Positions 53,201-57,888 of a DNA stretch of 64,000 bases are shown here, one piece after another (positions within the stretch are counted from its first letter, which is position 1; each line of letters opens with the position of its first letter). The translations under genes were made by a program, and so were the position numbers. This DNA comes from Euptelea pleiosperma (lineage: Eukaryota > Streptophyta > Magnoliopsida > Ranunculales > Eupteleaceae): NCBI GenBank assembly GCA_035048495.1, contig CM068552.1, positions 17,666,654 through 17,730,653 on the forward strand, given 5' to 3'. The notes beneath the pieces were generated by a model. That model did no database searches. It was given only the letters and a program-made list of their open reading frames with translations, and was not told the origin of the DNA.

Positions 53201-55406
53201 CAGAAATTGCCGACAAAAGATCGATGAGAGCAATTAAAAACACCAAGCTGATGCGAATAAACATCAGCGGGAGCAGGTATTTTCAATTTGTGACTATGCT
53301 ACGGTTTATTTATGAGCGAGTTCTTATTGGCAACTACAAGAAGTTGAAGATGAAAAAAAATATACCGTATAAGATTTTCAAGACTCGAGAAGTTCAACAA
53401 CAATTCGTATGAAGTTCAACGACCTCTAGAGTACAACAATTCTTGGATTTTCAACATTGAAGAGTTATCAAAGTTTTAGAGTGTTGTTCCAAACTTCCAT
53501 ATGGACTATCAACAAGTAGTGCAAGTTCCGATTCAAAGATCAACCAAGGACAAGGTTGCTCATGTGATAAATGTTCTCAAGACATGTACGCAACGAAGAT
53601 CATTTTTGTGATCCCTTATTTTGCTTGGAACTCCATTACAAATATGTCAAAAAAGTGTGGTCTTTCCTATCCTCTTCTTGGTGTTCAATCGTTGATTAGG
53701 TTTTTTCGTATGATATTCACCAAATTTGTTGTAAATTGGGATTTCCGCACCCAAGCTTGCCTCTCCCACCAACCAAGATATAAAAAATAAAAATAAAAAA
53801 CACAATTCCATTCCAAATTTCAATTGGCAAATTTTATGAAGGAATGTTACTATTGGAACTCTAGCTATATTGATCATCCTTAAAAGATGCTACGCATGTT
53901 GTCTTAAGAAAAATGTAACATAAAACAAACCAAGTCAAAATTGCCCATAGACTCTTGAAACAATTTAAAATCCTAGTTTCCTTCTGTTGTTTGTGATGCA
54001 GACAGTTAACAAATTAGGATGTGAAAAGACAACCAGACATTGCCAAAACTTAATGCTAAAGATAGTTATCCATTCCACTAACCAATCTTCTTCAATAACT
54101 AAGAATATAATATGGATGAGTTCACACGTCTTGGAATAAAAATTATGTAAGAATTGTAAAGTGAACGTATGATTACCATTGCTACGGAGAAACAACCGGG
54201 TTTCACCATCGTAGAGCGTTCCTTTCGCCCGATTGTAAGCAAAGAAATCCTCGCATAAATCTTCTTGACCCTGTTTTCATCCAAACATTCTTGATATATA
54301 GAGGTTCATTTGGGGTGATGAATAAACTCGAAAAATGAACAAGCATCAGCAAAAGTCACCTTCACACAGAAGAAACAGTTCCCGCAAGGCATTATAAATG
54401 CTCCTACTACATGAGCTCCAATAGGACACCTGAAAAGTTCATTAAAAAAAAAATTACCACTGATACATCCACCGTGACAGAATTTAATCATGTCTACTCT
54501 ACCCATATAATTATACAGTAATACCTCTCAAAATCAATATCCTTGATGAACCCAATTTCAATCTGGTTGAAAGGAAGTCAGTTTTGTGAGCAAATGTGTA
54601 TTTAGGCTTTAATTTTTTTTCTCTCCACAATCCACATTCCTCTCTTGTAAAAAAAAAAAAAGACGAAAACCTAATAAACGAAAATACTAATCAGAATAAA
54701 TGCGATCATGTCAACCTCTAGGAACTGTATTGCTGGTTGGAAGCCCGGAAGCAAGAATGTTGCCATCAGATTGTATGTCCTCGAGATACGTGTCAGTTAA
54801 AAAGATAGGATGATGATGAATGCAGGAACAGGATGTGATGATGGTGAGAACAGAGATAATCATACCTCTTTATAATTCCAGCATCGGTGTGGGCCCCATG
54901 TTCGACTACCTCTCCGGTTATTTCGTGACCAACAACACAAGGACTTGCAAATGGAAGTTCACCTTTCATGACGTGAAGATCAGAGTGACAGACTCCACAG
55001 GCTGTGCATCCATAGTTAATTAGGATTTAGAGGACACAACAGGAAATTAAATAAAGACTCCACAGGCGAGTGTGTGATTGTGTGAGCACGCGCGCGTGTT
55101 TATACCTTTGGTTTTGATGAGAATTTCGCCGGCTTTGGGGCGAGGCATGTGGAAATCTTCGATGGTGAGAGGTGTATTGGGTTGGCCCCAAAAGACGGTG
55201 CCGCGCATGAAAGAAGGTCCACCGCTCAAGTGATAAGCACTTGCGCCGGTGATTTTCTCATCAACGACGCCACCATCGTGATGATGGCAGATCCATCTCT
55301 TCCACGATGTCGAAATCATGATCGAAGGCTTTGAGAGTGAGAGCTTACTGCCGCTGGTGCTGCTGCGGAGCAGAAGAGAGCGAGAGACTACGGAGAAGAG
55401 ACCCAT
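14074..55406 (-). CDS. Zinc-dependent medium-chain alcohol dehydrogenase, GroES-like, eight exons
   Basis: Eight exons (55406-55106, 55001-54866, 54429-54360, 54270-54177, 48066-47853, 44301-44160, 26522-26352, 14265-14074) join in phase to 1320 nt, giving 439 residues and TGA. All introns are GT-AG. The product is a GroES-like zinc dehydrogenase with a Rossmann NAD(P) fold. Catalytic zinc ligands should be Cys105 (in CGVCHSD), His126 (GHE) and Cys240 ([10 protein letters not shown]). Structural zinc ligands are Cys161, 164, 167 and 175 in C-x2-C-x2-C-x7-C spacing. GIGGVG at 265-270 binds the nucleotide, and Asp289 ending the second strand favours NAD(H). The first ~55 residues are Ser/Arg-rich with few acids, like an organelle presequence (inferred). 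It resembles Arabidopsis At5g63620, described as a hexenal-response oxidoreductase (from memory). The substrate cannot be read. No frameshift or stop interrupts it, so it looks functional despite 40 kb of intron. ATG at 55404-55406 has a good context; Met30 is an alternative start. Confidence 0.93.
16054..16376 (-). repeat. 3' LTR of copia element 1
   Basis: It matches 21311-21593 but keeps about 50 bp (GAAGGTTGTAG... to ...GGAGAAGG) missing from the other copy, a loss bounded by GAAGG repeats. It contains four CACGTG cores, the palindrome CACCCACGTGGGTG, the sequence CACTATTCACGTGAATAGTG and a (TA)n run. Its outer end reads TA rather than CA. Confidence 0.9.
16384..17518 (-). pseudogene. RT C-terminus and RNase H of copia element 1
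   Basis: There are two overlapping frames. 17219-17518 has [18 protein letters not shown] and the RT active site YVDD (intact). 16384-17262 (292 residues) continues with [19 protein letters not shown] and the RNase H domain ([30 protein letters not shown]), ending DIFAPA and a stop just before the polypurine tract. A frameshift at about 17240 separates them. The RNase H part is uninterrupted and is the best preserved piece. Confidence 0.88.
17768..18568 (-). pseudogene. Integrase C-terminus and RT start of copia element 1
   Basis: 266 residues in one frame. The GKRP-like integrase tail region ([32 protein letters not shown]) is followed by the hydrophilic linker and the RT entry motif [27 protein letters not shown]. 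The frame breaks just after GKK. Confidence 0.85.
18935..19936 (-). pseudogene. Protease and integrase N-terminus of copia element 1
   Basis: This 333-residue open stretch contains the protease site with the expected DSGAS changed to NSGVS, followed by SDHMTG. It then has the GAG-pre-integrase zinc motif (LWHNWLGH...CETCELAKH) and the start of the integrase core, where HSNVWGP replaces the usual HSDVWGP. The second integrase Asp (FVDDFSG) is present. Both Asp-to-Asn changes would abolish catalysis. Confidence 0.85.
20113..20724 (-). pseudogene. gag fragment of copia element 1
   Basis: This open stretch of 203 residues begins MSSPKATS. It has the [10 protein letters not shown] motif typical of the plant copia gag N-terminus, followed by the helical region [21 protein letters not shown] of the UBN2-type gag domain. 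The frame is lost before the zinc-knuckle region, so no complete nucleocapsid is encoded. Confidence 0.85.
21299..21310 (-). other. Primer-binding site of copia element 1
   Basis: TGGTATCAGAGC on the minus strand directly abuts the 5' LTR. It is the standard initiator tRNA-Met complement of plant copia elements. Confidence 0.92.
21311..21593 (-). repeat. 5' LTR of copia element 1
   Basis: 283 bp; it ends at ACAACA next to the primer-binding site. Its outer edge begins TATTGGAG where TGTTGGAG is expected from element 3, so both outer termini of this element have lost the canonical TG/CA. Confidence 0.9.
21594..23500. other. Intron 7 interior: an AATTCG-motif repeat, no gene
   Basis: 21832-22336 has ends GGTTTTAAAATTTGAC and (reversed) GGTTCTAAACCTCAACTTCGCC and is filled with AATTCG/CGAATT. 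It is a diverged copy, in opposite orientation, of the hAT-like element at 58533-59049. No TSD survives. The rest is AT-rich without features. Confidence 0.55.
23530..24890 (-). mobile_element. L1-type LINE relic, RT C-terminus and zf-RVT
   Basis: Reading on the minus strand, fragments match the plant LINE RT end ([20 protein letters not shown] text near 24470) and the zf-RVT region ([18 protein letters not shown] near 23970-24010, then a Cys-containing VIPNRCFFC near 23910). It is broken by many frameshifts. It lies in ADH intron 7. Confidence 0.65.
25084..25562. repeat. CCTAGGC-motif repeat, possible decayed TIR element
   Basis: TTGTTGAAGG at 25084 is inverted at 25553 (CCTTCAACAA). CTAGGC/GCCTAGG motifs recur near both ends. 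No TSD was found, so the class is unproven. Confidence 0.35.
26352..26522 (-). CDS. ADH exon 7: Rossmann fold, second half
   Basis: This exon has 171 nt (57 codons, phase 0 at both ends), with acceptor CTTGACAG and donor GTGTGT. It encodes residues 320-376, including [13 protein letters not shown] and [11 protein letters not shown], typical core strands of the coenzyme domain. Intron 7 (12086 bp) follows. Confidence 0.94.
26914..27125 (-). repeat. 3' LTR of copia element 2
   Basis: On the minus strand it starts TGTTGTTAGGG directly after the GGGGGAG polypurine tract and ends near TATTATAACA. No second copy is in the window. The exact outer end is inferred. Confidence 0.6.
27177..28017 (-). 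mobile_element. 5'-truncated LINE inserted in copia element 2
   Basis: The T-rich run at 27177-27205 is the minus-strand poly(A) tail. Reading inward on the minus strand gives a 3' UTR and then a zf-RVT domain ([20 protein letters not shown]) near 27960-28015, split by the TRIM at 27616-27928. TSD edges could not be fixed. Confidence 0.65.
27616..27928 (+). mobile_element. TRIM (miniature LTR retrotransposon), 313 bp
   Basis: LTRs are at 27616-27730 (115 bp) and 27807-27928 (122 bp), both starting TGTTA and ending GTTGTTTCA. Between them are only 76 bp: a primer site TGGTATCAGAAC (27733-27744) and a polypurine stretch GTTGAGGGGGTG just before the second LTR. The TSD is CCAGA/CTAGA (one mismatch). 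No coding capacity; it must have moved by helper proteins. It sits inside a LINE, inside copia element 2, inside the ADH intron. Confidence 0.82.
28653..29662. mobile_element. hAT-like non-autonomous element, CGAAATATTTCG motif array
   Basis: The TSD is perfect, GCCATATG (28645-28652 and 29663-29670). Ends CAATGAAATAAATTTCG and (reversed) TAAGGAAATAAATTTCG match over 13 bases. The left subterminal zone repeats GAAATATTTCG; the right has TTTCCA/CGAAAT runs. Length is 1010 bp; it interrupts the RT region of copia element 2. Confidence 0.85.
30466..30734. repeat. Direct duplication at the broken end of copia element 2
   Basis: An 88-bp segment (CATGTGATGAGAGTGAACAT... to ...AAACAAGATGGAAA) occurs at about 30466-30553 and again at 30647-30734, with a few substitutions. 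The second copy marks where recognisable element sequence stops. Confidence 0.7.
30736..32550. other. Intron 6 interior, no gene recognised
   Basis: AT-rich with short ORFs only. It has no TIRs, LTR pairs or conserved domains that I could recognise. Confidence 0.4.
32551..33190 (-). mobile_element. 5'-truncated LINE with zf-RVT domain
   Basis: The T run at 32551-32560 corresponds to the poly(A) tail after AATAAAGTTACAC. The minus-strand frame (32856-33190) has the zf-RVT pattern [25 protein letters not shown] preceded by [20 protein letters not shown]. It ends abruptly near 33190. Confidence 0.75.
33191..34001. other. Intron 6 interior, no gene recognised
   Basis: An ORF of 108 codons at 33437-33763 (plus) is overlapped by one of 82 codons on the other strand, and neither matches a family. 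No repeat ends were seen. Confidence 0.35.
34615..35022 (+). pseudogene. C-terminal tail of a hAT-type transposase, split by an insertion
   Basis: A tail fragment only. The catalytic and dimerisation regions are absent. Residues read open to an NTS triplet at 34800, where the 157-bp element at 34800-34956 and one TSD copy intervene; the same frame then continues for about 20 residues to TAG. The match to hAT tails rests on the [12 protein letters not shown] motif followed by an acid-rich end, so it is probable rather than certain. Confidence 0.5.
34800..34956. mobile_element. hAT-like miniature element, GGTTTCGGT motifs, 157 bp
   Basis: The TSD is perfect, AACACATC (34792-34799 and 34957-34964). 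Ends CATGGTTTCAAG and (reversed) CATGGTTCAAAG. At least six copies of GGTTTCGGT/ACCGAAACC are packed into the interior. It interrupts the transposase-tail frame. Confidence 0.87.
35358..35744. mobile_element. TIR miniature element with TAGGGTCAGGATCGGGGG ends
   Basis: A terminal inverted repeat of about 24 bp: TAGGGTCAGGATCGGGGGA at 35358 and its complement ending at 35744. It is flanked on both sides by TATATATA, an apparent 8-bp TSD in a TA tract. Inside, GATGATCTCCTCA occurs twice. It has no coding capacity. Confidence 0.75.
35918..36287. mobile_element. hAT-like miniature element, CGAAACAT motif array
   Basis: The TSD is perfect, GTTGACAA (35910-35917 and 36288-36295). Ends CAAGGTTTAAAATTTCG and (reversed) CATGGTTTAAAATTTCG. 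More than a dozen copies of CGAAACATT/CGAAATTT variants fill the element. Apparent ORFs inside are translations of the array ([12 protein letters not shown]). Length is 370 bp. Confidence 0.88.
36813..37163 (+). repeat. 5' LTR of copia element 3
   Basis: 351 bp, TGTTGCATTC to CAAACAACA. It has a likely TATA box in CTTATAAATATT near 37022, a pyrimidine-rich end and two copies of the GTGGGTTAAGT-type motif. The LTR pair differs by scattered substitutions. Confidence 0.92.
37164..37175 (+). other. Primer-binding site of copia element 3
   Basis: TGGTATCAGAGC directly follows the 5' LTR; it is complementary to the initiator tRNA-Met 3' end. Confidence 0.93.
37445..37900 (+). repeat. Three tandem copies of ~152 bp in the leader of copia element 3
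   Basis: GAGATTTGTGTC (37445), GAGATTCGTGCA (37597) and GAGATCCGCTCG (37750) begin successive copies containing CGCACCTCCCTATGG and GATCTCCGGTT. They lie between the primer site and gag, so the leader is about 870 nt against about 575 in element 1. Confidence 0.75.
38046..39160 (+). pseudogene. gag and protease remnants of copia element 3
   Basis: A gag-like start (MSSSEISS at 38046) loses frame at once. The helical gag region ([21 protein letters not shown]) is in another frame at 38269-38500. Protease at about 38790 retains [10 protein letters not shown], so the catalytic Asp is unchanged here, unlike element 1. It is broken by frameshifts; there is no complete product. Confidence 0.85.
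39180..40000 (+). pseudogene. Integrase remnants of copia element 3
   Basis: Pieces in different frames: the zinc-binding Cys pair and KHC near 39285-39310, HSDVWGP (first catalytic Asp, intact) near 39363, FVDDFSGS near 39427 and SDN near 39553. The core then continues in other frames to about 39990. Frame changes are too many for a functional enzyme. Confidence 0.8.
40007..41991 (+). pseudogene. RT and RNase H remnants of copia element 3
   Basis: 40007-40873 is open for 288 residues, with linker, [20 protein letters not shown] and the RT core [15 protein letters not shown] and LHQLDVKN, then shifts frame. Near 41043 the YVDD active site is read but is followed by a frameshift. 41044-41250 continues the RT. 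RNase H is interrupted by stops and a shift (GTYTDAD region near 41520), and the last piece 41698-41991 holds [13 protein letters not shown] through DIFAPA and a stop. Confidence 0.85.
41988..41998 (+). other. Polypurine tract of copia element 3
   Basis: TTGAGGGGGAG sits immediately before the TGTTGGATTC start of the 3' LTR. Confidence 0.88.
41999..42352 (+). repeat. 3' LTR of copia element 3
   Basis: 354 bp; it matches 36813-37163 with scattered substitutions and a short end variation (AACAACAACA). It contains CCCACGTGGGGG with a CACGTG core. Confidence 0.92.
42358..44159. other. Intron 6 end: two degenerate tandem-repeat fields, no gene
   Basis: 42640-42950 repeats TTGGCTCACCATGATTGxxAAGTCAAT-type units of about 40 bp. 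42960-43480 repeats units with AAGGCCGAxATATAAT of about 35-45 bp. Both are degraded. The rest up to exon 6 is AT-rich and featureless. Confidence 0.5.
44160..44301 (-). CDS. ADH exon 6: Rossmann fold
   Basis: This exon has 142 nt. The acceptor is the TTTCAG ending at 44302. A second AG 11 bases further on (TTTGCAG) would drop conserved CLQ and break phase, so it was not chosen. The exon encodes the end of Ser272 through Lys319, including IIAVDVQD (Asp289) and [10 protein letters not shown]. The donor is GTACTT. Intron 6 is 17637 bp. Confidence 0.93.
44923..45004 (-). mobile_element. Very short 5'-truncated LINE insertion (82 bp)
   Basis: The TSD TGGAAAGAC (44914-44922 and 45005-45013) is perfect. 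It starts with a T8 run (poly(A) complement), then GGGCAAAGCCAAAAA...CTAGAGAGGTCGAG, matching the 3' end of the LINE at 32551. It lies in ADH intron 5. Confidence 0.75.
45193..45375 (+). pseudogene. RNase H fragment of a plant non-LTR element
   Basis: A 60-codon frame has [33 protein letters not shown] and [11 protein letters not shown], matching the RVT_3 RNase H pattern (NFDG.A...GIGGVFRDH...NEAELRALLKG). The catalytic first Asp region reads NFDN. It is fragmentary, in ADH intron 5. Confidence 0.6.
46700..47165 (+). mobile_element. LINE 3' end with ATG microsatellite tail
   Basis: A plus-strand frame reads [13 protein letters not shown], then [26 protein letters not shown] text and [10 protein letters not shown], the C-terminal tail of plant LINE RTs. 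It ends at ten ATG repeats (47136-47162), the simple-repeat tail typical of that LINE group. It lies in ADH intron 5 near exon 5. Confidence 0.65.
47853..48066 (-). CDS. ADH exon 5: hinge and nucleotide-binding start
   Basis: This exon has 214 nt, with acceptor ATTGTAG and donor GTGAAG. It completes Gly201 and encodes residues 202-271 plus two bases of Ser272. It includes [14 protein letters not shown], the third catalytic zinc ligand Cys240 and the dinucleotide-binding GIGGVG. Intron 5 (44302-47852) follows. Confidence 0.94.
48468..48771. repeat. Tandem duplication, period about 151 bp
   Basis: Two copies begin TCTACCT(T/A)GGGCTCACTCC at 48468 and 48619, each with GCATGCTCCAATTACA and CATGCTCCTATCACA. 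They lie in ADH intron 4. There is no coding content. Confidence 0.8.
48980..49940. repeat. Large tandem duplication in ADH intron 4
   Basis: A unit of about 290 bp (GGATCACCACTGACAGTC... to ...ATGAATTTGTAGATAACATAT) at 48980-49282 is repeated from 49283. In the second copy it is split by a hAT-like element at 49411-49724 and resumes at about 49785-49940. Confidence 0.75.
49411..49724. mobile_element. hAT-like miniature element in intron 4 duplication
   Basis: The TSD is perfect, GTTATGAC (49403-49410 and 49725-49732). Ends CATAGTTAGTAATTC and (reversed) CATAGTAAGTTTGCG. Motifs AATTCGG and TACGCGAAT occur subterminally. Length is 314 bp. The first duplication copy keeps only the left end of this element (about 49110-49130). 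Confidence 0.75.
50480..52010 (-). mobile_element. L1-type LINE relic, RT thumb to zf-RVT
   Basis: 51390-51818 (minus) encodes [34 protein letters not shown] and [18 protein letters not shown], a clear plant LINE RT C-terminus. 50530-51010 holds the zf-RVT and final [23 protein letters not shown] piece in other frames. It has many frameshifts; both ends are approximate. It lies in ADH intron 4. Confidence 0.75.
52260..52488. mobile_element. hAT-like miniature element, GATCGG motif array
   Basis: The TSD is perfect, GACGAAAC (52252-52259 and 52489-52496). Ends CATGGTTCAAAGTCTCGGG and (reversed) CAAGGATGAAAGTCTCGGG. GATCGG/CCGATC occurs about ten times. Length is 229 bp, no coding capacity. 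Confidence 0.88.
52497..54176. other. Intron 4 start: degraded retroelement-like DNA, no gene
   Basis: Short open stretches near 52560-53520 (plus) with acidic and aromatic content may be an old gag-like region, but no motif can be named. Closer to exon 4 the DNA is AT-rich. Confidence 0.3.
54177..54270 (-). CDS. ADH exon 4: fourth structural zinc Cys and conserved FFAYNRAKG block
   Basis: This exon has 94 nt, with acceptor GAAAACAG and donor GTAATC. It encodes residues 170-200 plus one base of Gly201. It contains EDLCEDFF (Cys175, fourth structural zinc ligand) and [18 protein letters not shown], a block typical of this subfamily. The following intron 4 is 6110 bp. Confidence 0.92.
54360..54429 (-). 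CDS. ADH exon 3: structural zinc loop, first part
   Basis: This small 70-nt exon has the acceptor TTTTCAG and donor GTGAC. It completes Arg146 and encodes residues 147-169, including [12 protein letters not shown] and three of the four structural zinc cysteines. It ends in phase 0, and an 89-bp intron separates it from exon 4. Confidence 0.92.
54866..55001 (-). CDS. ADH exon 2: catalytic zinc site
   Basis: This exon has 136 nt, with acceptor ATGCACAG and donor GTATG. It encodes Ala101 through Lys145 plus two bases of Arg146. It carries CGVCHSD (catalytic Cys105 and the proton-relay region) and GHE (His126, Glu127), followed by ITGEVVEHG. Intron 2 (54430-54865, 436 bp) follows. Confidence 0.93.
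55106..55406 (-). CDS. ADH exon 1: presequence and start of GroES domain
   Basis: This exon has 301 nt and encodes residues 1-100 plus the first base of Ala101. It begins with an Ser/Arg-rich leader and then enters the dehydrogenase core at about residue 67, where MRGTVFWG starts the first beta strand. It ends at ILIKTK followed by the donor GTATAAA. The in-frame ORF runs 18 codons into the intron before a stop, which is why splicing is needed. Intron 1 is 104 bp. Confidence 0.92.
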
Positions 55407-55550
55407 GACCTTGAAATTTGAAGATTGTTAACCAGAGTTGAGCTGTTCACGAGGACGATGAACGGAAGAGATAGTCCCGGGTCGCCTTCGTGTCTCTGGT
55501 TTTTTAAACAAGAGGAAAGCTGACGTGTTGTTCGCTACTGATACACATCC

Positions 55551-55581
55551 CACGTGTTGGCCAAGTCTGAATTCTCACGTG
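55551..55581 (-). promoter_or_regulatory. G-box pair in the ADH upstream region
   Basis: Two CACGTG cores, at 55551-55556 and 55576-55581, lie 145-175 bp upstream of the start codon. A TGACGTG motif lies nearer the gene at 55521. G-boxes are bound by plant bZIP and bHLH factors. No convincing TATA box was found in the 150 bp upstream of the ATG, so this may be a TATA-less promoter. Function is inferred from position only. Confidence 0.4.
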
Positions 55582-55956
55582 GCACATTTTCCGAGGCATA
55601 ATTCATCCAACCGTTAGATTTGAGCATTTTCATCGGGGCGTGCCACGTAAGCCAAATTTGGCATGACTAACACGAGGAACAGGTATTATTACACACAGCT
55701 CAGGGTTTCATCTTTAAGAATTAGAACGAGGAACGACTTTTGCTCCTGTGCTGAAGTGGATGGATTAGAGCAGAACTTTGCCGATATTGACGTCCCGTCA
55801 TCAACGGATAACCGAATAAACCACGTGGCATATTTTTAGAGACGGCTGACAGTTTGGATGTTTGGCCCAACCGTATGTGGGACCTACAGACCAAAGATTA
55901 GCCTGATTAGTGATTTCTAAGCTTTGGATTAGAGTCGCTTTTTCCGTTGATTTCAA

Positions 55957-56324
55957 CTATGCAGTGAGCGAAGCCGATCACAGCACACAATACGAGCCAT
56001 GTGGCACACTCTTAGTGGGCGCTGACCATATGGATGTTTGGCCAGTCCCTCGGTAGACCTCCAAACCAAAAAATCAGCCTGATTAGTGAATTACAATGTT
56101 TGGATATTTGAACCCAAATAACGCTCAATAATGCTCAAATTCCTACGGTTAAAATCAACCCATGAAAATAACTTCAATCCAACGCTTAGAAATCACTGAT
56201 CAGGTTTATTTTTGGTTTGTACGTCCACCTAGTGATTGGCCAAACATCCATACAGTCAGCGCCCACTAAGAGTATGCCACGTGGCTCGTATTGTGTGTTG
56301 TGATCGGCTTCGATCACTGCATGG
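55957..56324. mobile_element. Foldback element with ~170-bp arms
   Basis: The left arm, from CTATGCAGTGAGCGAAGCC (55957) through ATGGATGTTTGGCC to about 56110, is repeated inverted up to GGCTTCGATCACTGCATGG (56324), with around 90% match by eye. It would fold into one long hairpin. It lies about 550 bp upstream of the ADH start. TSD not clear. Confidence 0.75.
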
Positions 56325-56820
56325 TGTGAAGGAAGGTTTACTCTGGAATTTGAGCATATTATCTGGGGTACAAAGATCCAAAGGTTTGAAGAATTAAATC
56401 TTTGACGTCGTCAAAGTTGTTGATGGTCCACATATAAGCCATGTGACACATCTTAGAGACCACTGATCATATGGATGTTTGGCCTATCCCCAAATGGACC
56501 TGCATACCAAAAATCAATATAATTGCTGATTTCTAGTCTTTGGATGAGAGTACCCCAAATAATACTATGGCCTGAGGTTCATTCTAACACTTGCTCTACG
56601 ATCTATTGTCTATCTGTTACTACTTTAAAGCCAAAATTGGGGTTGAGGCTCATCAAATCACCTAGGAGGCCCATCATTAATATTGATGACAGAGGACAGT
56701 ATGAGCCATGTGGCGCACTCTTAGAGAATGGCTCATCTCTAGGTAGACAGACCTACATACTACAAATCATACTGATTGGTGATTACTAACATTTGGATAT
56801 GAGAACCCCAAATAATGCTC

Positions 56821-57417
56821 TAAAGGTCCGTTTGGCAAACCAGTAGAAGCAAAAAGTAACTTCTAAATTAAGTTGCTGAATTTAAAAGTTGTCATTGGAA
56901 GCAAAAGTTTGTTTGGTGAAACACCGACTTATAAGTCAAAAAATAAAAAAGTTAGTTTGGCATGAATTAAGTCAAAAAGTCATTTTCTTGTAATAAACTA
57001 TTAATAAAGATCATAAACCAATATCAATATGTTATTTTTTTCAAAAAAATTTAATTATAAATGATCAATAATAAAAGATGCACCAAGTGAATCATTTTAT
57101 GGGTAATTATTTTTTCAAAAAAGAGATGGTCTACTGACCTACTCCTCAGCAAACCATCACTATTTTTTCTCCTTCATAAGATGTTTTCTATCTACACTTC
57201 ATAATGTGAGGTTTACAAGGGTAAAATTGGTATTTTGAAAGATTCACTTAAAATTAGAAGGTCGGTTTGGCAAAAAAAATTGACTTTTGCTTCCACAAAA
57301 AGTAAATTTTTGACTTTTGAGAACCAATTCCAAAATGGATACCCAAACAAACTTTTCAACTTTTTTGCTTTTGAAAGTAAAAAAGTAACTTATTTCTGTG
57401 TTGCCAAACGGGCCCTA
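56821..57417. mobile_element. GGGCCCGTTTGGCAA-ended miniature element
   Basis: Left end AAAGGTCCGTTTGGCAAACC and right end (reversed) TTAGGGCCCGTTTGGCAACA. The interior repeats AAGTAACTT, AAGCAAAAGTT and AAAAAGT in both orientations. Partial relatives lie at 10307-10459 and 60744-60822. The flanking 8-mers do not match, so the TSD is lost or the ends are slightly off. Confidence 0.65.
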
Positions 57418-57888
57418 AATCCATGGTTAATATACCATGGTAAAAACTCTAATCCAATGGATAAAAATTATTGATTAGGTTGAATTTTGGTATCCAAGTC
57501 GAGATAGGTATGGGCCAAACATCTATACGGTCAGTGATCTCGAAGAGTATGCCACGTGGCTCATATTGTGGTATGTCATCAAAGTTGATGAGGCCCCTGC
57601 AATCACTCACGTGCAACATACTAATTAAATGATTTCCTAAAATGAGAGGGGGAGTATATCCATAATTGAAAAAATATTTGTTGGATGGCGTCTGACGTCA
57701 AAGTTACTAACAAATTAAGCCACGTGCCACTCTTAGAGACCACTGACAGTGTGGATGTTTTGCCATCCCAAGTAGACCTACAGACCAAAAATCAGCCTAG
57801 TTGGTGATTTCTAGCCCTTGGATCCGAGTAGCCCAAATAATATTCGAATCCAACAATTAAAATCAACCCATGAAAAAGGGAAAATCTA

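Larger units (their letters stand above)
55800..57870. repeat. Cluster of hairpin-forming repeats upstream of the ADH gene
   Basis: At least five copies of one family (about 55800-55930, 55957-56324, 56405-56560, 56675-56800, 57470-57600 inverted, 57700-57860), each with GCCACGTGGC-type text, GGATGTTTGGCC and ATCAGCCTGATTxGTGATTTCTA. Direct and inverted copies alternate. Confidence 0.7.

Noticed and set aside
56821..57417. GGGCCCGTTTGGCAA element as a member with intact TSD
   Set aside because: The ends are clear, but the flanking 8-mers do not match under any reasonable shift of the boundaries.
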